From Bremia lactucae (Eukaryota > Oomycota > Peronosporomycetes > Peronosporales > Peronosporaceae): 11,676 bases of DNA. The notes beneath the pieces are model-generated. The model had not been told where the DNA came from. It was given only the letters and a program-made list of their open reading frames with translations, and ran no database searches. Positions within the stretch are counted from its first letter, which is position 1. Each line of letters opens with the position of its first letter. Made by a program: the position numbers and the translations under genes. Shown here piece after piece: positions 1 to 9,061 of the stretch. The stretch lies in contig NW_027152030.1 of NCBI RefSeq assembly GCF_004359215.1, forward strand, positions 432,522 to 444,197, written 5' to 3'.

Positions 1-846
1 CTCCTTGGTCCGTGTTTCAAGACGGGTCAAATCGCTCCATTTCGTCAACGTCCCGAACGGCAATAAGTTACGTCTCGACTCAATCCACACACAGCTACAC
101 ACGCATAGCAAGCTATCCGCACACGGCGCACATGGAGATTCGATCCCACTCATAAGCACATTAAAGGCACCTCAGTCCCAACCACGACTACTAAGTCCGC
201 CCAGATGTAACAGACAAACGCAAGCGTTCGCCCTACCTCCTCAGCAGTCATTTCCCGCAGCATACGAACCGACATTGACGTCCCACCACAGTACAGGGCA
301 CCAGCGAGAAAATGCGAAACACACACAAGGCGCAGCAAAAAGCCGCTGCCATAGTACATGCACGCACACATTCGCCAATGAAATATACCGCGGATTATAG
401 ATACTGGAAACGATTTGGTTCCCTTTCAGCAGTTTCAGGTACTCTTTAACTCTCTTTTCAAAGTTCGTTTCATCTTTCCCTCACGGTACTTGTTTGCTAT
501 CGGTCTCGCACCAATATTTAGCTTTAGATGGAATTTACCACCTACTTCGCGCTGCATTCTCAAACAACGCGACTCAAAGAAAACGGATTATACGCATAAG
601 CAACTCGGGAGGGAACGGGAGTATCACCCTCAATGCTGTCCTCTTCCAAGGAACTTGCCCCAAGTGCCTACGCTAATCACGCCTCTATAGACTACAATTC
701 GCCATGCAATTTTTGCACGGAGATTTTAAGCTTGAGCTCATCCCGCTACACTCGCCGTTACTAGGGGAATCCTTGTTAGTTTCTTTTCCTCCGCTTATTA
801 ATATGCTTAAGTTCAGCGGGTAATCTTGCCTGATATCAGGTCCAAC
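1..846 (-). rRNA. 28S (LSU) rRNA gene, 5' part with D1/D2, partial
   Basis: This is the 5' end of the large-subunit rRNA gene read on the minus strand; it enters from the left window edge and its 5' end is near 846. The complement of the universal D1/D2 primer sites is visible: NL4/LR3 at 7-25, LR0R at about 804-820 and NL1/ITS4 at about 783-806. The 5' terminus (GGACCTGATATCAGG on the minus strand) matches the usual LSU start. The D2 region resembles oomycete LSU. Oddities: the + strand base at 800 (A) breaks the otherwise universal ITS4/NL1 site, where G is expected. Bases 495 (T for C) and 467 (G for T) also differ from blocks conserved across eukaryotes. This may be a decaying copy rather than an active one, or it may contain sequencing error. 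Identity is certain; functional status is not. Small open frames here are shadows of rRNA. Confidence 0.96.
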
Positions 847-1483
847 TGAGATGCATACCGAGGTACACATTAATTTCCCAAATGGATCGACTTCTCGACA
901 GCCGAAGCTGCCACTCTACTTCACAATGGTCTACAAATTTAAAAGCAAAGTCTTAAAGCTACGGTTCATCAATTATTAAGACCGCTGCAGATACTAAAGT
1001 CAATGAGCCGTTGTTCATCCGAAGCCAACCATACCGCAAATTAACGATAATTTCCTTAATGCTACAGTCTACAAATCGATCGCCGACTTGCCATAAAAAC
1101 AACTTTAAAAATAAACAAGAACATATTCAAAGATAGTGATATCAACAACTACGGTGCACCAATTATCATATTGCAGTAGAAACAAATTTTAATAAGCCGC
1201 TTTCATTAACCGAAGCTAATTAAACTGCGAATTTAACAATATCTCAATACTTAGTATTCAAAGTGATCGCCGACTGGCTGCTATTAACAAGCTTAAAACT
1301 CGCTTTTCCTATTCAAAGATCATCATATATAACTACGGTTCACCATATTATCAGGCCGAAGCGGACATGAAACTTAATTCAGTGTAAGTTAGACGAATCC
1401 GACTTACGCTAAACTAAATTTTATCTCTTAAACGCTCAAGCAATCAAACTGGTCGCCGACAGGTTACAAACAACAATCTTTAA
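847..1483 (-). other. ITS2 spacer, 3' part, truncated by assembly gap
   Basis: The sequence directly upstream of the 28S 5' end on the minus strand must be ITS2. At least 637 bp are present before the N gap and no 5.8S gene is seen, so the spacer is much longer than the few hundred bases usual in oomycetes. It is AT-rich and holds internal repeats (separate entry). Unusually long ITS2 built from repeats is established for several downy mildew genera (Bremia, Plasmopara and relatives), which is the main basis for the taxonomic guess. A foldable segment is visible at about 1382-1412 (GTGTAAGTT against GACTTACGC). Confidence 0.85.
950..1483 (-). repeat. diverged tandem repeat of about 187 bp in ITS2
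   Basis: Two marker motifs recur with the same spacing. CTACGGT(T/G)CA(C/T)C begins at 959, 1149 and 1333 (steps 190 and 184). G(A/G)TCGCCGAC begins at 1078, 1265 and 1451 (steps 187 and 186). TATTCAAAGAT also recurs near 1126 and 1311. Between the motifs the units are strongly diverged, so about three units are visible and the array probably runs into the gap. The period matches what is reported for downy mildew ITS2 repeats. Confidence 0.8.
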
Positions 1484-1676
1484 NNNNNNNNNNNNNNNNN
1501 NNNNNNNNNNNNNNNNNNNNNNNNNNNNNNNNNNNNNNNNNNNNNNNNNNNNNNNNNNNNNNNNNNNNNNNNNNNNNNNNNNNNNNNNNNNNNNNNNNNN
1601 NNNNNNNNNNNNNNNNNNNNNNNNNNNNNNNNNNNNNNNNNNNNNNNNNNNNNNNNNNNNNNNNNNNNNNNNNNNN
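1484..1676. other. assembly gap, 193 N
   Basis: This is an unresolved run of N between ITS2 and the 3'-truncated gag. The zinc-knuckle end of Gag, protease, reverse transcriptase, integrase and the 3' LTR expected after gag cannot fit in 193 bases. So either the gap size is wrong, the element is truncated, or two sequences were joined by scaffolding. Confidence 0.99.
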
Positions 1677-2583
1677 AACAGACCACGTCTGCATTGCCCA
1701 ACTCCATAGGAGTGGCATCTGTCCTCTCGGCCGACGGCTTATACCAAGCTGTCGCCGAGGCACTGTTGTAGGATTGCTCCTCAACTAAGGCAATTTGGAT
1801 TGCCTCTTCCATCGTCGACGGCACCTTTCTAAAAAGGGCCTGTCGCGATGGGCCATGCCGTAGTCCGTTCATAAACGTGGGCACCTTAATGTGCTCCGGA
1901 ATCGGACCTACGGTTATGGATGCGGACAGCGAGCGCATCTCTTGCACATACTCTTGCAGAGATCGCTTCGCCTGTCGCGCCCCAAAGAAGCGCGCCTGAA
2001 GCAACACTTCGTTGTTCGGCGGCTGGTACATGGCGCGAATCTTATCCTTAAAGATCGCCCATGAGGGGAACGCTTTTCTGTCCGCCATAAGCGCCGAGTA
2101 AGCCCACTCTGAGGCCTTACCGCGCAGATGCGACATAGCGTACGACACCATCCGGCTGTCGTCCTCGATGAGCTGGGCGACACCACATTGCTCCACGGCT
2201 AAAAGCCAGTGGACAATCGTGTGCGCCGCAGTTCCATCGAACTTGGGCGGGTCCATCCGAATGGGCCTCGGCTGATGCGGCCGGGCAGAGAGCATCTCAA
2301 CAGTCCTGTTGAGAGCCTCGCTCCGAGCCTGCTCATGCCTCAGCTCATCCTGAGTCTGAGTGACGGACTCCGCCGCAGCATGGCTCTGTGCCTCGGACGC
2401 GGCCCTCCGCTGTCCGAGCACAAATGCCTCAAACTGCTCCAACTGAGCAACATGTTGCTCAGGAGGACTACCCAGGAGCCTGGCCAGGGCTTGTTCACCA
2501 AGTCCCTGCGCCATTAGCCCTGCCACCTCCCGATGATGTTCGGAGAGGTGGGGAAAATGAGCCCAATCAATGTTGAGGCTCAT
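1677..2583 (-). CDS. gag: Gag capsid protein of Ty3/gypsy retrotransposon, C-terminus missing
   Basis: This encodes the structural protein that forms the retrotransposon's intracellular particle. I start it at ATG 2583 (MSLNIDWAHF); the frame is open a little further, but only with TTG and into the primer binding site. 302 residues are visible before the gap. Residues about 40-100 are Gln/Glu/Ala-rich and probably a coiled coil. A Retrotrans_gag-type domain begins near 110 with the MDPPKFDG motif, then VHWLLAVEQ (124-132), AMSHLRGKASEWAYSAL (149-165), SWAIFKDKI (174-182), a PPNNE turn and LQEYVQEMRSL (209-219). The CCHC zinc knuckle expected next falls in the gap. No internal stop is seen. 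The family is certain from the domain pattern; whether gag and pol are fused cannot be told. The coding DNA contains several palindromes: 2443-2462 is a perfect 20-base palindrome and 2295-2314 has 8-bp arms. Confidence 0.92.
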
Positions 2584-2629
2584 CCTCACGTACACACGCA
2601 GAGATGCGGGTCGTGGGAAGGATTTCAAG

Positions 2630-2637
2630 TGCTACCA
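2630..2637 (-). other. primer binding site, tRNA-iMet-like
   Basis: Two bases after the LTR end, the minus strand reads TGGTAGCA, complementary to a tRNA 3' end TGCTACCA. That is the acceptor end of eukaryotic initiator Met tRNA and a common primer for Ty3/gypsy and copia elements. Only 8 bases match confidently, since the oomycete tRNA sequence is not at hand; the next bases differ from the human initiator tRNA. The position right after an LTR ending in TACA supports the call. Confidence 0.65.
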
Positions 2638-2849
2638 AGTGTAGGCGGGCACGTCGTAATGCGGCCACGCTCTACTTAGCACACACCCTAGCACAGCGAG
2701 GAAGCGGTTTGCACCTGCTTCTCTTGCGTGCAGTGAGGTAGTTGTGGTGGGCGCGCAAGCGACCTCACCCAACACACTAAGAACTCTGGTGAAGTGACGT
2801 CACGGGAGCGGTAATCCGTCTCCTCGTGCGCACTTACCAAGTAGGTAGT

Positions 2850-2863
2850 AAATTTCAGACTGA
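2850..2863 (-). promoter_or_regulatory. oomycete Inr/FPR-like core promoter in LTR
   Basis: The minus strand reads TCAGTCTGAAATTT, which matches the oomycete initiator plus flanking promoter region consensus (TCATTYYNCAWTTT) at 12 of 14 positions. A TATAAAT sequence overlaps its upstream edge, too close to act as a standard TATA box. It lies about 270 bp upstream of the gag ATG, a sensible place for the element's transcription start. This is a consensus match only. Confidence 0.5.
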
Positions 2864-2888
2864 TTTATATTTAATAGAATTAAATACA

Positions 2889-3169
2889 AATACCTATTTT
2901 TACCAATTAAAATGATATCTCTATAGATATCATTTAATAGGTATTGCGAGCGTATCTTATAGATACCTCGCGTAACGGATGACGCTGTAAGTCATCCCTC
3001 CTAATGTGAATGCACCCATGTGCATCACATCCACAAGGGTTGGTCACAAATGTGCACCACACCCGAGTGTTGGGTCTAATTACTATTATTTAGTAATTGA
3101 CCATCCCCTTAAGTACCAAATGTACTTAATGGGGACTGTGTAACATAAGGGCAACTTGAGCCCGTTACA
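2889..3169. repeat. chain of eight hairpins in LTR U3
   Basis: Successive inverted repeats cover the U3 almost end to end. 2889-2945: 10-bp outer arms enclosing a nested 11-bp stem at 2910-2935. 2946-2971: 5+6 bp with a 1-base bulge. 2977-2997: 7 bp. 3004-3030: 5+6 bp with a bulge. 3041-3059: 4+3 bp with a bulge. 3073-3102: 4+7 bp with a bulge. 3105-3134: 4+8 bp with a bulge. 3139-3169: 6+4 bp with a 4-base bulge, including the LTR terminus. Many stems share one design: two perfect arms separated by a single unpaired base on one side. Confidence 0.85.
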
Positions 3170-4407
3170 TAGGCAGTTTCTTTTTTTGACTCCAGAACTA
3201 CTGCAGTCGCGAATAAGTCACTACCAACCTCAATACCACTTCTTAATTAGCAACTCAGAATGAGCGTTTCTTATTATTAATTCCAGTACTACCGCAGCCG
3301 CAAACAAGTAACTATCTTTCTCAACGCAGCTAATTCAAAAAGCAGTAGAGGTAGGCCGTTACTTATTTTGACTCCAGAACTACTGCAGTCGCGAATAAGT
3401 CACAGCCGTCCTCAATACCACTTCCTAATTAATAACTCAGAACGAATGTTTCTTTTTATTGATTCCAGAACTACTATCTTTCTTGACGCAGCTAATAAAA
3501 AAACAGCTGAGGTAGGCCGTTTCTTATTTTGACTCTAGAACAACTGCAGTCGTGAATAGGTTACTGCCATCCTCAATACCACTCCCTAAATGACAGATCA
3601 GAACGAATGTTTCTTTTTTTTATTCCAGAACTACTATCTTTCTTAACGCAGCTAATAAAAAACAGCAGAGGTAGGCCGTTTCTTTATTTTGACTTCATAA
3701 CTACTGCAGTCGTGAACAAGTCATTACCATCCTCAATACCGCTTCTAATTAACAACTTAGAATGAATGTTTCTTATTATTAGTTTCATTACTACTGCAGC
3801 CGCAAACAAATAACTATCTTTCTTAACGCAGCTAATAAAAAAAAAGTAGAGGTGGTCTGTTTCTTTTTTTTTGACTCCAGAACTACTGCAGTCGTGAACA
3901 AGTCACTTCCGTCCTCAATGCTGCTTTCTAATTAACAACTTAGAATAAATGTTTCTTATTTTTGGCTCCAGAACTGCTGTAGTCGCAAAAAGGAACAATC
4001 TTCCTCGCACTAATTCAAAAAATTGAATTGGGCCGTCTCTTATTTCAAACAAATTACTACTTTTCTCATTGAGATTGGTCGTTTCTTATTTAAATAATCA
4101 CTACCATTCATAATGTCGCTATTCAAAAAACATCTGAGATAGGCAATTTCTTATCAACAACTTCAGAAAATCCGAAGTCTTAAAAAGTGACTGCCTTACT
4201 CAATGCCACTATTAAAAAAACTACTAAGAAAAGTCGCTTCTTAATTTTGACCACAGAACTGCTGCAGTCGCAAACAAGTAACCACCTTTCTCGAACGCTT
4301 CTTATTAACAACACAGAATGAATGTTTCTTATTTTGCTTTAGAACTACTGCGATAGCAAACAAGAAACTATCTTCCTTAACGCAGCTAATCAAAAACAGT
4401 GGAGGTA
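3170..4407. repeat. higher-order repeat copy 1
   Basis: This copy has monomer steps of about 184, 161, 159, 180, 177 and 377. Its left edge is the LTR junction (TAGGCAGTTTCTT at 3170, where other monomers read TAGGCCGTTTCTT), so the LTR abuts at a monomer boundary. Confidence 0.85.
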
Positions 4408-5650
4408 GGCCGTTTCTTATCTTTAACTCCGGAACCACTGCAGTCGCAACCAAGTCACTACCATCCTCAATACCACATCTTAATAAAAAACTGAGAACGA
4501 ATGTTTCTTATGAGTAATTCCAGAACTACTACAGTCGCAAATAAGTAACTATCTTTCTTAACGCAGCTAATAAAAGAACAGCAGAGGTAGGCCGTTTCTC
4601 ACTCTTGACTCCAGAACTACTGCAGTGGCGAACAAGTCACTACCATCCTCAATACCACTTCCTAATTAACAACTCAGAACGAATGTTTCTTTTTATTAAT
4701 TTCAGAACTACTATATTTTTTAACGCAGCTAATAAAAAAACAGCTGAGGTAGACCGTTTCTTAATTCTGACTCCAGAACAATTGCAGTCGTGAATAGGTT
4801 ACTGCCATCCTCAATACCACTTCCTAAATGACAGATCAGAACGAATGTTTCTTTTTGTTTTTCCAGAACTACTATCTGTCTTTACGCAGCTAATAAAAAA
4901 ACAGCAGAGGTAGGCCGTTTCTTTTTTTTGACTTCATAACTACTGCAGTCGCGAACAAGTCACTACCATCCTCAATAACACTTTCTAATTAACAACTCAG
5001 AATGAATGTTTTTTATTATTAATTCCAGTACTACCGCAGCCGCAAACAAGTAACTATCTCTCTTAACGCAGCTAATCAAAAAAAAAGTTGAGGTAGGCCG
5101 TTTCTTTTTTTTGACTCTAGAACTACTGCAGTCGTGAACAAGTCACTACCGTCCTCAATGCTGCTTTCTAATTAACAACTCAGAGGGAATGTTTCCTATT
5201 TTTGGCTCCAGAACTGCTGCAGTCGCAAAAAGTAACAATCTTCCTCGCACTTATTCAAAAAACCGAATTGGGCCGTTTCTTATTTCAAACAAATCACTAC
5301 CTTTCTCATTGAGATTGGTCGTTTCTTATTTAAATAATCACTACCATTCATAATGTCGCTATTCAGAAAACATCTGAGATAGGCAATTTCTTATCAACAA
5401 CTTCAGAAAATCCGAAGTCTCAAAAATTGACTGCCTTACTCAATGCCACTATTTAAAAAAACTACTAAGAAAAGTCGTTTCTTATTTTTGACCACAGAAC
5501 TGCTGCAGTCGCAATTAAGTAACTACCTTTCTCGATGACGCTTCTTATCAACAACACCGAATGTTTGTTTCTTATTTTACTTTAGATCTACTGCAACCGC
5601 AAACAAGAAACCATCTTTCTTAGTGCAGCTTATAAAAAACAGTAGAGGAA
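4408..5650. repeat. higher-order repeat copy 2
   Basis: Steps are 182, 162, 161, 183, 175 and 380. By eye, long stretches match copy 3 with few differences; for example the monomer at 4590 and the one at 5832 agree nearly throughout. Positions equivalent to copies 1 and 3 lie 1,239-1,243 bp away. Confidence 0.88.
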
Positions 5651-6890
5651 GGCCGTTTCTTGTCTTTAACTCCGGAACCACTGCAGTCGCAACCAAGTCA
5701 CTACCATCCTCAATACCACTTTCTAATAAAAAACTCAGAACGAATGTTTCTTATGAGTAATTTCAGAACTACTTCAGTCGCAAATAAGTAACTATCTTTC
5801 TTAACGCAGCTAATAAAAAACAGCAGAGGTAGGCCGTTTCTCACTCTTGACTCCAGAACTACTGCAGTGGCGAACAAGTCACTACCATCCTCAATACCAC
5901 TTCCTAATTAACAACTCAGAACGAATGTTTCTTTTTATTAATTCCAGAACTACTATCTTTCTTAACGCAGCTAATAAAAAAACAGCTGAGGAAGGCCGTT
6001 TCTTAATTTTGACCCCAGAACAACTGCAGTCGTGAATAGGTTACTGCCATCCTCAATACCACTTCCTAAATGACAGATCAGAACGAATGTTTCTTTTTTT
6101 ATTCCAGAACTACTATCTTTCTTAACGCAGCTAATAAAAAACAGCAGAGGTAGGCCGTTTCTTTTTTTTGACTTCATAACTACTGCAGTCACAAACAAGT
6201 CACTACCATCCACAATAACACTGTCTAATTAACAACTCACAATAAATGTTTCTTATTATTAATTCCAGTTCTACCGCAGCCGCAAACAAGTAACTATCTT
6301 TCTTAACGCAGCTAATTAAGAGAAGCAGTAGAGGTAGGCCGTTTCTTATTTTTGACTCCAGAACTACTGCAGTCGCGAATAAGTCACTGCCATACTCAAT
6401 ACCACTTCCTAATTGACAGATCAGAACGAATGTTTCTTTTTATTGATTCCAGAACTACTATCTTTTTAACGCAGCTACTAAAAAACAGCAGAGGTAGGCC
6501 GTTTCTTAATTTTAACTCCAGAACGATTGAATTTGCAAACAAGTTACTACCATCCTTATTACCGCTTTCAGATAAACAATTCGAAATGAGAGTTTCTCAT
6601 TTTTGACCACAGTAGTAAACAAGCAACTATCTTTCTTAATGCTGCTACTAAAAAACAGCTGAGATGAGCCGTTTCTTGTTCCAAACAAGCCGCTACCTTT
6701 CTCATTGAAAGTGGCCGTTTCTTATTTCAAAGAAGTCACAACCTGTCTCAACGTCGCTAATTAAAAAACGGAGATAGGCTGTTTCTTATTTTAAACTTTA
6801 GAAAGTCCGAAGTTCTTAATAAGTCACTGCCTTACTCGACGCTTTTAATACAAACAAAGATTTTAGCTGCAGAAAATTAATAACTTTCAA
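5651..6890. repeat. higher-order repeat copy 3, diverging at right end
   Basis: The first four monomers (steps 181, 162, 159, 184) follow the higher-order pattern closely. From about 6497 the sequence still corresponds to the fifth monomer and the irregular block (CTCATTGA..GTGGCCGTTTCTT, then TTAGAAAGTCCGAAGTTCTTAA) but with many substitutions. This is the decay expected at the edge of a satellite array. Confidence 0.8.
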
Positions 6891-7270
6891 AATCATCAAA
6901 AGTTGAAAACTATCGACTACCATTTCTAATTGTATCTACCATCAACAGAGTTAAGCTGCAAATGAATATATACAGTCGACACACTCGAAAGTCGATTATC
7001 GCATGCTGCTTTTCCCAGTCACAGTTGAAATTTGTAACACTTCGTTAAGCTGCTTATAATTATTTATCGCCGAAGAACTCGGAAATTGCAAATCACTCGC
7101 TGCTTTACTTAGTGTCGCTATTTCTAATAACAACATCGAATTAAGCGGATACAGTTATTAACCTTTGAAGAACTCAAAAGTCTCAAACCGCTTCTACCTA
7201 TATCGACGTCGCTATTACTTTGCCGATGATCCTTTGTAAAGAAAGACAAAGTTGATCTCCATCTCAACAG
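6891..7270. repeat. decayed satellite relic
   Basis: Degenerate echoes of the array continue. GAAGAACTC..AAAGTCTCAAA near 7166-7187 resembles TCAGAAAATCCGAAGTCTCAAAA near 5403, and GTCGCTATT recurs near 7121 and 7207 (step about 86, the half-monomer length). No gene is seen. Confidence 0.5.
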
Positions 7271-8225
7271 CCTTACCTAAAAGGCAAAGCCGGAAATGAA
7301 TGTTAGAGCACGATGCTGCGAGCTAACAAGTTATTACCTATCCGCTTGCTGCATACACACTCCAGATCAAGTTCGCTTCTACCAGAATTTATTTCTTTCC
7401 AACGGAATAACTAGTGCAAAACGTATTATAAACGGCATCGCATATCGATGAATAATTCGTAATTATCCAAACAATACACAACCGTCTATAATCCACCTTT
7501 GCTCCAGCCCCGACAGAGCGTCGATGTAGTATTTCGCAACGTCCGCAGTATTTTATCAACGCAAAGATCCTACGCTCGGGGAACTACCCCAATAGTATTC
7601 ACTTATTGTCGACTCCACACCGCTTTCGCACAAAATACCCAGTGCAACGCAATATATTGCTTCAAATTAAACTATATTCTAATGCATACCATACAAACAC
7701 AATCTCATTCACTGCTCGCACGTTAAACATTTCAGGTTTCCTCGAAAATCAGTAACGCACTATATTATGTATATTTTTCCTACACCAGTCTTAGGAACAG
7801 CGTAACTGCTCCTGCAAAACCTATATAGAAAACCATCAATCGCCTGAAACTTTCACTATCCAACTAAGAACAGCGAAAAAATATTCAATAGTAAAGCAAA
7901 CTTGTCAAGAACCAATGTCAATAGTATAGATAGACTTGCCATGTAAATTAAAACTTTGGTCCTCGAACTTGTCACTCCATATATATAGGGAAAGCGCTAC
8001 AAGAACGCTGTCCTGGTGATTACACAGCGTGTAGTAATACTTTACTATTGTATGATTCCTGCATTTTCCATACAAAAGTCCATTTAATATGAAAAAAAAC
8101 GAAATAAGAATAAAAAAGTTCTTATCTTTTCATGAATTACGTTATAAACAAATTTTTATTCGCATAAATACTGTATTTTACACATTAAGTATGATTTAAG
8201 TGGAAATGCGTCATTTATCGTTATA
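7271..8225. other. AT-rich intergenic sequence, nothing recognised
   Basis: I see no protein-coding pattern, RNA gene or clear repeat here. The longest open frame (7499-7726) has no recognisable domain and lies in AT-rich sequence with frequent stops around it. A TATATATA run near 7979 lacks a downstream gene. Confidence 0.6.
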
Positions 8226-9060
8226 TTACGTCAAAATAGGGCTATTTTTCGTACATTTTCGCCCTGCTTCGTGAGGCTTTTGCAGGCTCACCCGTATAAG
8301 TTTCCATCGACATGGGTGGTACTGAAACACGTTAGGAATGCTAAGGTAGTTCGCCCAACGCTTTGTGGTTGCTGAGAAAGGTTGTGTTGAGTGGCAAATT
8401 CTGCATTTCAACAAAAATTTGGTGGCGTTAAATAAGAAATTTAAAATCTCGCCTGCAGACAGTAATTTTGACTTTCTTGTAAGCAAGGTATCTGAAGAAA
8501 AGGTGTACTTTAATACGTTCTACAATAATGCATCGAGTGTCCGACGCCCACTTTAGTGTTTTCGCGGAGATAAATTTCTATATATTACGAAAATTATCAT
8601 TAATGCCGTATTTTTTTACTTTCTTGTATGCAAGGCATTAATGAAAATCTTGTATTTTGATGCGTTCTACAACAATGGATAGCGAGGCCGGATCGCAGTT
8701 CGGCGTTTTCGCGGAGTTATAAGCCGATAACTGACAAAATGTGTCGGCGATTCGGTGAAATGGGACCAAATTTCGCACATGTTCGTACCGCTTCGTGAGG
8801 CTTTTGTAGGGTCACCCGTAGTGTCCCTCGACTTAGGTGGTACTAAACCACGTTAGGAATGCTAAGGTAGTTTGCTCAACCCCTTGTGGCTGCTGAGATA
8901 TATTGAGTTGAGTGGTGAATTTTTGCATTTCCGGCCGATTTTGGCCGGCCTTTATAATAAAATGGGATTCGTCGTGTGTAGGCCGTATTTTTGACATTCT
9001 TGTAGACAACGTATCTTCGATAAAGGTGTATTTTGATTTGCGTTCTAAAACAATGGTTCC
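8226..9060. repeat. degenerate tandem repeat, period about 523 bp, two copies
   Basis: Paired blocks recur about 521-524 bp apart: GTGAGGCTTTTG at 8271 and 8795; GTTAGGAATGCTAAGGTAGTT at 8331 and 8852; GCTGAGA..TTGAGTGG near 8370 and 8892; TTCTTGTA..AGGTGTA(C/T)TTT at 8474 and 8997. The GGTGGTACT(G/A)AA block matches as well. The copies are diverged and gapped, and no ORF is conserved well enough to call a gene. It could be a non-autonomous transposon relic; no terminal repeats were found. Confidence 0.75.
8470..8716. repeat. 147-bp duplication inside the 523-bp repeat
   Basis: ACTTTCTTGTA..GCAAGG..CGTTCTACAA.AATG followed by GTTTTCGCGGAG occurs twice. TTCTTGT begins at 8474 and 8621 and GTTTTCGCGGAG at 8558 and 8705, both 147 bp apart. 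The second copy also takes part in a long inverted repeat: TCATTAATGCC near 8597 and GGCATTAATGA near 8633. Confidence 0.7.
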
Positions 9061-9061
9061 T

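Larger units (their letters stand above)
1677..3169 (-). mobile_element. Ty3/gypsy LTR retrotransposon, 5' LTR plus gag, truncated
   Basis: On the minus strand the order is LTR (3169 to 2640), primer binding site (2637-2630), short leader, and gag from ATG at 2583, as expected for the 5' end of a Ty3/gypsy element. The gag frame is open to the gap, so this copy may be fairly young. GC content is clearly higher than in the flanking AT-rich array. The outer LTR edge touches the satellite at 3170. With a 5-bp target duplication the duplicated sequence would be TAGGC (3170-3174), but the other end is not available to confirm it. Confidence 0.85.
2640..3169 (-). repeat. 5' LTR, 530 bp
   Basis: On the minus strand the LTR starts TGTAAC (3169) and ends CCTACA (2640), so it has TG...CA termini in a short inverted arrangement. 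It is followed by a primer binding site and preceded by satellite sequence. A core promoter-like element at 2850-2863 divides it into U3 (about 2864-3169) and R-U5 (about 2640-2863). U3 is almost entirely inverted repeats. No second LTR copy is in the window, so the ends rest on termini, primer binding site and the abrupt change to satellite, not on alignment of two LTRs. Confidence 0.75.
3170..6890. repeat. satellite array with higher-order repeat of about 1.24 kb
   Basis: The region is an AT-rich tandem array with no credible gene. The marker AGGCCGTTTCTT recurs at about 3354, 3515, 3674, 3854, 4031, 4408, 4590, 4752, 4913, 5096, 5271, 5651, 5832, 5994, 6153, 6337 and 6497. Steps follow a repeated pattern of about 182, 162, 160, 182, 176 and 378, summing to about 1,240 bp. 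Each monomer is itself a dimer of half-units of about 80-90 bp that share a CCAGAACTACTGCAGTCGC core. The 160-bp form lacks about 22 bp (CAGTCGCAAATAAGTAA region) in its second half. The 378-bp step is a block of shorter, more diverged subunits. Short open frames inside are by-products of the repeat. Confidence 0.93.

Noticed and set aside
5..690. Open frames of 131, 91 and 73 codons in the first 700 bases
   Set aside because: The region is 28S rRNA by its conserved primer sites; the frames have no protein character.
1480..1784. Second minus-strand frame overlapping gag through the N run
   Set aside because: It is mostly N and lies out of frame with the recognised Gag domain.
4241..6606. Several 60-84 codon open frames in the satellite, two nearly identical (4605 and 5847)
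   Set aside because: They are the same frame in successive copies of a tandem repeat, with stops and shifts in other monomers; no conserved product.
7638..7670. AGTGCAA..TTGCTTCAAATTAA resembling the minus-strand 5.8S 3' half
   Set aside because: The resemblance is short and gapped; none of the other highly conserved 5.8S blocks is present nearby.
7499..7726. 75-codon open frame
   Set aside because: No domain, no supporting signals, AT-rich context with many chance frames.
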